A DNA stretch of 37,848 bases from Pseudomonadota bacterium (GTDB lineage: Bacteria > Desulfobacterota > Desulfobacteria > Desulfobacterales > Desulfosarcinaceae): the NCBI GenBank assembly GCA_023435265.1, contig JAEYRZ010000102.1, positions 1-37,848 on the forward strand. The letters are read 5' to 3'. Within the stretch, counting starts at the first letter, position 1. Every line of letters begins with the position of its first letter. The notes below the pieces were generated by a model, which worked only from the letters and a program-made list of their open reading frames with translations, was not told the origin of the DNA and ran no database searches. A program made the translations under genes and the position numbers. Below, in pieces: positions 33,548 to 37,848 of this stretch.

Positions 33548-35125
33548 CTAATCGATTTTAAAGCTCTCCTGCATTCCGGCGTATTGCTTTCTCAGTTTGG
33601 GTTTTTCGATCTTTCCCGTGGGATTCCTGGGGACATCACCGAAAAAGATTTTACGTGGGCGTTTATAGCGGGGCAACGCCTCGCAGAACGCACGGACTTC
33701 GTCCTTGCTCAGGCTGGCGCCCGGTTTGACTTTGATGATCGCGCTGGCGATTTCGCCCAGGCGCAGACTGGGCAGTCCGATTACGGCCACATCCTGGATG
33801 CGGGGGTGCGCCTGCAGGAAATCCTCGATCTCCACCGGATAGACATTCTCGCCGCCGGTGATGATGACATCCTTTTTACGGTCCACCAGCCAAATGAAGC
33901 CATCGGCATCGAGTTTGGCGATATCGCCGGTCAGCAGCCATCCGTCCTTGAGGCATTCGGCTGTGGCTTGTGGATTGCGGTAATAACCGATCATCGTTCC
34001 CGGACCCTTGACGGCCAGTTCACCGGGTTGGCCGACCGGCATTCCCTGAAACTGACTGTCCACGATGCGGAACTCCCAGTCAAAACCCGGTCGGCCGATC
34101 GCGCCCACCTTGTGGGTGTTCTCGATTCCCAGGTGAACGCAACCCGGCCCGGTGCATTCAGTCAGTCCGTAATTGGTGTCGTACTGATGCGCAGGAAAGA
34201 TCTTGAGCCATTCGCGAATCAGACTGGGCGGCACCGGCTGGGCGCCGATGTGCATCAGCCGCCATTGATCCAGCTTGTAATTGGCCAGTTTCAACTCACC
34301 ACTGCCGATCGCGAAAAGAATATCCAGGGCCCAGGGCACCAGCAACCACACGATGGTGATCCCTTCTTCCGAAATGGCTTCCAGTATCCAGCGTGGTTCG
34401 ATGCCTTTTAGAATCACCGCCCTGGCGCCGACGATGAAATTCCCGAACCAGTGCATCTTGGCGCCGGTGTGATAGAGCGGCGGGATGCACAGGAAATTGT
34501 CGGCATGCGTCTGGTGGTGGTGGTGATTTTCGATATAGCAGGAAGCCTCCAGATTTCGGTGGGTCAACAAGGCCGCCTTGGGGATGCCGGTGGTTCCGGA
34601 AGTAAAATAGAGGGCGGCCGCGTCGGTGATGCTGATGCCCACACCGGGCGCATGTCCCGGCTGATCTTTGATCAATTCTGAATACGGAACGGCGAAATCG
34701 GGACATGTCGCCTGCGGGCCGACATAGATGTAGGTTTCGACGCTGCGGTCCAGATCGTCTTTGGCGGCGGCGATCCGCTCGATGAATTCCGGGCCGAAAA
34801 TAAAGATCCGGGCTTCGGCCGTGGCCGCACAGAGCCGGATGGTTTCGGCGACGAAGCGGAAATTGAGCGGTACGGCAAGCGCCCCCGTCCTCAGGATGCC
34901 GAAATAGATCGGCAGCCATTCAAGACAATTGGTCATCAGATGCACCACGCGGTCACCCTTGGCGACACCCCGGGCGATCAGTGCGTGAGCCAGTCGACTG
35001 CTCTCGGCATCGAAGTCTCTCCAGGTCAAAGTACGCCGTGCCTGGCGAGCCGGGTCGCGCTCGATCAGGGCGGTTTCCGATCCATAGAGCCGCGCATTGC
35101 GCGCAAGAATTTCAGTGATCAGCAT
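33548..35125 (-). CDS. AMP-forming acyl-CoA synthetase / carboxylate-CoA ligase
   Basis: The product is 525 residues. ANL-superfamily motifs are present: the phosphate loop YFTSGTTGIPKAALLTHRN, the YGLTE adenine motif and GWLLTGDIAKLDADGFIWLVDRKKD. GGENVYPVEIE follows, and the catalytic lysine lies in NPTGKIEK. It activates a fatty or other carboxylic acid to its acyl-CoA through an acyl-adenylate. The likeness to long- or medium-chain fatty acid ligases is general, and the true substrate cannot be told. I chose the ATG at 35125 because GAGGT lies just upstream; the frame is open 18 codons further. It stands alone, convergent with dnaK and divergent from serA. Confidence 0.92.
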   Translation of the reverse strand: MLITEILARNARLYGSETALIERDPARQARRTLTWRDFDAESSRLAHALIARGVAKGDRVVHLMTNCLEWLPIYFGILRTGALAVPLNFRFVAETIRLCAATAEARIFIFGPEFIERIAAAKDDLDRSVETYIYVGPQATCPDFAVPYSELIKDQPGHAPGVGISITDAAALYFTSGTTGIPKAALLTHRNLEASCYIENHHHHQTHADNFLCIPPLYHTGAKMHWFGNFIVGARAVILKGIEPRWILEAISEEGITIVWLLVPWALDILFAIGSGELKLANYKLDQWRLMHIGAQPVPPSLIREWLKIFPAHQYDTNYGLTECTGPGCVHLGIENTHKVGAIGRPGFDWEFRIVDSQFQGMPVGQPGELAVKGPGTMIGYYRNPQATAECLKDGWLLTGDIAKLDADGFIWLVDRKKDVIITGGENVYPVEIEDFLQAHPRIQDVAVIGLPSLRLGEIASAIIKVKPGASLSKDEVRAFCEALPRYKRPRKIFFGDVPRNPTGKIEKPKLRKQYAGMQESFKID

Positions 35126-35491
35126 AATGACCTCATCGTGCGGATGGTTGCCTGCTGGCCATAACAGAGCGTCCCTCATTTATCAAGCCGACGGTATCCC
35201 GGGCGGCCGCTCTCGACGGCTCGCCGCGTCTTGTTGTCGAGGCCGGAGGATACCGGATGTTATCGGTGCCTGCTTCAGCCGGCAGACCGAGCGTTTCACC
35301 GGCACCCTTGCAAGGCCCCAATTTGAGCTTGAAGGCTGCTTTTTTTTTGCCTATGATACGGCCCGCTTTCAAGGCCGGAAGCAAAGGACCCCCCACCTCG
35401 GTCGGCTTCAACACCTTGGCGTTCGGGAGCCCTTTCCGCGACAGGGTTCATCTCAACTCATTTTATTCTTAATCCAAAGGGGATAGGTATC
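35126..35491. other. Divergent intergenic region between acyl-CoA synthetase and serA
   Basis: These 366 bases hold no convincing gene. The right part contains the serA promoter and a leader of roughly 130 nt. The leader has a small CGGCC/GGCCG hairpin but no riboswitch that I recognise. On the left a weak TTGATA sequence could serve the synthetase gene. Confidence 0.5.
35329..35357 (+). promoter_or_regulatory. Predicted serA promoter
   Basis: TTGAAG (35329-35334) and TATGAT (35352-35357) are exactly 17 bp apart; the spacer includes a run of nine T. Confidence 0.65.
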
Positions 35492-37072
35492 ATGAAAGTG
35501 CTGGTGAGCGACAATCTGGGGGAAATCGGGATCAAAATGCTTCAAGAAGCGCCGGGCGTCGAGGTGGATGTCAAGACCGGCCTGGCTCCTGATGCCTTGA
35601 AGGCGATTATCGGTGCCTACGACGCCTTGATCATCCGCAGCGCAACCAAAGTGACCGAAGATCTGCTCAGCGCAGCCACGAATCTCAAGGTTGTCGGCCG
35701 GGCGGGAATCGGCCTGGACAACGTGGACATACCCGCAGCCACCCGAAGGGGTGTCGTCGTCATGAATACCCCCACCGGCAACGTGATCACCACAGCCGAA
35801 CACGCCATTGCCATGATGCTCGCCCTGAGCCGCAACATCCCGGCTGCTACCAGTTCGATGCGCGACGGGCGCTGGGAAAAAAAGAAACTGCAGGGGCGTG
35901 AATTGTACAAGAAAACGCTGGGCGTGATCGGATACGGGAAAATCGGTTCGATCGTGGCCGATCGCGCCCGTGGCTTGAGGATGCGGGTGGCGGTTTACGA
36001 CCCGTTCGTGCCGCCCGAAAAAATTCAAAATGACGGCTTTGAATTTCTTACGCTCGAAGCGCTTTATCAGCAAGCCGACTTCATCACCATTCACGTGCCG
36101 AAAATGAAAACCACCCTGGGTCTGATCAATAAAGACGCTTTTGCCCAAATGAAAAAGGGGGTGATGCTGATCAATTGCGCCCGCGGCGGAATTGTCAACG
36201 AAACCGATCTTTATGAGGCGATTGTCTCCGGAAAGGTGGCCGGCGCGGCATTGGATGTCTTTGAAACCGAACCCCCTACCGGAAACCCGCTGCTGGCGCT
36301 TGATCAGGTCATTTGCACCCCGCACCTGGGCGCTTCCACCGAAGAGGCCCAGACCAACGTGGCCGTGATGATCGCGAACCAGATCGCCGATTTTCTGTCC
36401 ACCGGAACCATCGTCAATGCAGTCAACGTTCCCTCGGTGACCGGGGAAGCATTGGAAAAGATCGGTCCCTATCTGAAGTTGGCCGAGCAGATGGGCTCCC
36501 TGCAGGCCCAATTGATCAAAGGCGCGCCCACCGAGATCATCATGGAGTATTATGGCGATTTCAGGGGAATCGACCTTTCGCCGGTCACCACGGGCTTGAT
36601 CAAAGGGCTTTTGACCCCAATGGTTAAAGATCTGGTCAATTTCGTCAATGCCCGTTTCCTGGCCAATCAGCGGGGAATCAAGGTGACCGAGACCACCATG
36701 GCCTCCCATGACGAATACATGTACCTGCTGACCGTCAAGTTGATCACCACGGAGGGAGAGAGCATCGTGTCGGGGACCGTATTCGGAAAGAACGATACCC
36801 GCATCGTGCGCATCAATACGTTCCGGCTGGAGATGATTCCCTCCGGGCACATGGCGCTGATCAACAACCTGGATGTGCCCGGATCGATCGGCGAAATCGG
36901 AACGACACTCGGAAAACACAGGATCAACATCGGGCGCATGCAAGTCGGCCAGGAGACCGGGGGCGACCGAAATCTCATTTTTCTATGCACCGACACCCCC
37001 ATCCCGGCCGATGTGCTGGAGGAACTGCGCGGGTTGCGAACAGTCAAGACCGTGACCCCCCTCGAGTTCTGA
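35492..37072 (+). CDS. serA: D-3-phosphoglycerate dehydrogenase
   Basis: The product is 526 residues, the long type. The substrate and NAD domains show GRAGIGLDNVDIPAATRRGV, GVIGYGKIGSIVADRA, HVPKMKTTLGLIN, NCARGGIVNE and CTPHLGASTEEAQ, with the Arg-Glu-His catalytic set expected in these segments. An intervening ASB domain (about 315-450) and a C-terminal ACT domain (about 455-526, with NNLDVPGSIGEIGTTLGKHRINI) follow. ACT domains usually mediate feedback by serine. The enzyme opens serine synthesis by oxidising 3-phosphoglycerate to 3-phosphohydroxypyruvate. The ribosome site is AAAGGGG. Confidence 0.97.
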   Translation: MKVLVSDNLGEIGIKMLQEAPGVEVDVKTGLAPDALKAIIGAYDALIIRSATKVTEDLLSAATNLKVVGRAGIGLDNVDIPAATRRGVVVMNTPTGNVITTAEHAIAMMLALSRNIPAATSSMRDGRWEKKKLQGRELYKKTLGVIGYGKIGSIVADRARGLRMRVAVYDPFVPPEKIQNDGFEFLTLEALYQQADFITIHVPKMKTTLGLINKDAFAQMKKGVMLINCARGGIVNETDLYEAIVSGKVAGAALDVFETEPPTGNPLLALDQVICTPHLGASTEEAQTNVAVMIANQIADFLSTGTIVNAVNVPSVTGEALEKIGPYLKLAEQMGSLQAQLIKGAPTEIIMEYYGDFRGIDLSPVTTGLIKGLLTPMVKDLVNFVNARFLANQRGIKVTETTMASHDEYMYLLTVKLITTEGESIVSGTVFGKNDTRIVRINTFRLEMIPSGHMALINNLDVPGSIGEIGTTLGKHRINIGRMQVGQETGGDRNLIFLCTDTPIPADVLEELRGLRTVKTVTPLEF

Positions 37073-37094
37073 CGTGCGGCGACACCGGCAGACG

Positions 37095-37129
37095 CTCCGG
37101 CCTTCCTCTCTGAGGGGGAAGGGCCGGAG
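37095..37129 (+). other. Hairpin between serA and the DUF1844 gene
   Basis: CTCCGGCC (37095-37102) pairs with GGCCGGAG (37122-37129), with partial extra pairing inside. No T-run follows, so it is at best a weak terminator or an mRNA processing or stability element. Confidence 0.4.
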
Positions 37130-37166
37130 AAAGACCCCTTATCGAGAAAACCAGCAAGGAGTTTTT

Positions 37167-37514
37167 ATGGCCCAAGAAAAGAAACCCAAGACACCGCAGA
37201 CTGAGGCCGAACAGCAGGCCGGGCGGACCGCTTCACAAGCCGAGGGGGCACACGAAAGAGCCTATGCCCTGCCGAAAATCGATTTTGCGACCTTCATTCT
37301 GTCGATCAACTCCTCCGCACTGGTGCAGCTTGGGCTGATCGAAGATCCGGGCACCAAGGAATTGTCCAAGAATCTGCCCCTGGCCAAGCAAACCATCGAT
37401 TTGTTGGCCATGCTGGAAGAGAAAACCAAGGGCAACCTGACCAGCGATGAAGAGAATATCCTGAAAAACGTTCTTTACGAATTGCGCATGCTTTATGTGA
37501 AGGAGCGGGGCTGA
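37167..37514 (+). CDS. DUF1844 family protein
   Basis: The product is 115 residues. A polar, low-complexity N-terminus (about 1-35) precedes the DUF1844 core: IDFATFILSINSSALVQLGLIEDP, LAKQTIDLLAMLEEKTKGNL and ENILKNVLYELRMLYV. The family is small, helical and of unknown function, and is frequent in Desulfobacterota and Planctomycetes-like genomes as I remember it. The ATG at 37167 has an AAGGAG site 6 bases upstream; the frame is open 31 codons further without likeness. It lies 9 bp before ispE and probably shares a transcript with it. Confidence 0.88.
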   Translation: MAQEKKPKTPQTEAEQQAGRTASQAEGAHERAYALPKIDFATFILSINSSALVQLGLIEDPGTKELSKNLPLAKQTIDLLAMLEEKTKGNLTSDEENILKNVLYELRMLYVKERG

Positions 37515-37523
37515 ACCCGGTCG

Positions 37524-37848
37524 ATGGCTGACGCCACGGTCTCTCCGCGACGGAACCGCCTCTTCGGCATGAAAGCCTCGCCGCTTTCGGATGCCTGTCC
37601 CATTCATACCCTGGCCCCTGCCAAGCTCAACCTGTTCCTTGAAGTAACCGGGCGCCGAAGCGACGGTTATCACGAGCTTTATTCATTGATGTGCCGCATC
37701 GCACTCTACGACCGCCTCAGCCTGCATCCTGCGGACCGCGATCGGCTCGAATGTGACGCCCCTCATGTTCCCGGCGACCATAACAACCTGGCCATGCGTG
37801 CGGTCTCGGTTTTCAACGCGGGTCTTGCACGGGACAGCGATCTAGTAC
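37524..37848 (+). CDS. ispE: 4-diphosphocytidyl-2-C-methyl-D-erythritol kinase, 5' part only
   Basis: About 108 residues are visible before the window ends. LAPAKLNLFLEVTGRRSDGYHELYSLM is the IspE N-terminal signature (PAK-N-LFL and DGYHEL). DRLSLHP and the NNLAMRAV helix follow. IspE phosphorylates CDP-methylerythritol in the non-mevalonate isoprenoid pathway. The first ATG is at 37524 and a second in-frame ATG at 37569 would give a more usual N-terminus. Neither has a clear ribosome site, so coupling to the DUF1844 stop 9 bp upstream is likely. Confidence 0.92.
   Translation, partial: MADATVSPRRNRLFGMKASPLSDACPIHTLAPAKLNLFLEVTGRRSDGYHELYSLMCRIALYDRLSLHPADRDRLECDAPHVPGDHNNLAMRAVSVFNAGLARDSDLV

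Noticed and set aside
33509..34411. 300-residue plus-strand frame after dnaK
   Set aside because: It lies over the terminator and antisense to the acyl-CoA synthetase; no family features.
35341..35349. Run of nine T as a terminator
   Set aside because: No GC-rich stem precedes it; it sits inside the 17-bp spacer of the predicted serA promoter.
35358..35491. Riboswitch in the serA leader
   Set aside because: Only a small hairpin is visible and no known aptamer core could be recognised.

Overview
The window looks like a chromosomal piece of an anaerobic, Gram-negative-type bacterium. Desulfobacterota (the former Deltaproteobacteria, sulfate-reducer-like) is my best guess. The guess rests on an aldehyde:ferredoxin oxidoreductase (AOR), an FAD 2-hydroxyacid dehydrogenase of the kind usually fused to an Fe-S module, many PAS histidine kinases, type IV pilus retraction ATPases next to YggT and DivIVA, and a long SRP RNA with an Alu domain. 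The sequence is GC-rich by eye, so many long antisense reading frames are only shadows. I see no insertion sequence, prophage structural gene, CRISPR array or rRNA.

Layout. 1-4141 (minus): a partial FAD-linked 2-hydroxyacid dehydrogenase, a LarA-type nickel-pincer racemase, and a radical SAM/SPASM protein. 4515-7706 (plus): a hybrid PAS histidine kinase, a small cupin and a small CxxC protein. 7737-8064: tRNA-Val(TAC) and tRNA-Asp(GTC) with a promoter and a terminator. 8211-10130: an orphan NarX-type sensor kinase. 10165-13476: a ChaN-like lipoprotein, a small membrane protein, a CcdA-thioredoxin pair and proC. 13633-20219: a divergent catabolic-looking locus built around a FadR-type GntR regulator. 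20302-24328: yggT, a DivIVA-domain gene, two PilT-family ATPases and a zinc-ribbon/degenerate receiver protein. 24742-25185: an orphan CI-like DNA-binding protein. 25180-30378 (minus): tilS-ftsH-folP-coaX. 30455-30738: SRP RNA. 30782-33532: grpE-dnaK with promoter and terminator. 33548-35125 (minus): an acyl-CoA synthetase. 35329-37848: serA, a DUF1844 protein and the start of ispE.

The most interesting part is 13633-20219. To the left run two flavoprotein genes: a DAO-type amine/imino-acid dehydrogenase and a 691-residue multi-Fe-S flavoprotein. To the right run the gntR regulator, a tungsten/molybdenum AOR and a MoaD/ThiS-like protein with a Gly-Gly tail. The divergent promoter region holds two 15-bp TGGTnnnACCA palindromes, the classic FadR-family operator form. 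They are exact inverted copies of each other and each overlaps a predicted -10 region. This fits one ligand-controlled regulon in which an amine or imino acid is oxidised and an aldehyde or oxo product is passed to AOR, with electrons going to ferredoxin. The substrate cannot be read from the sequence.

A second metabolic theme is 2-hydroxyacid (lactate-like) use at the left edge, where a racemase and a dehydrogenase are 11 bp apart. The rest is mostly housekeeping, with a sensory and motility flavour.
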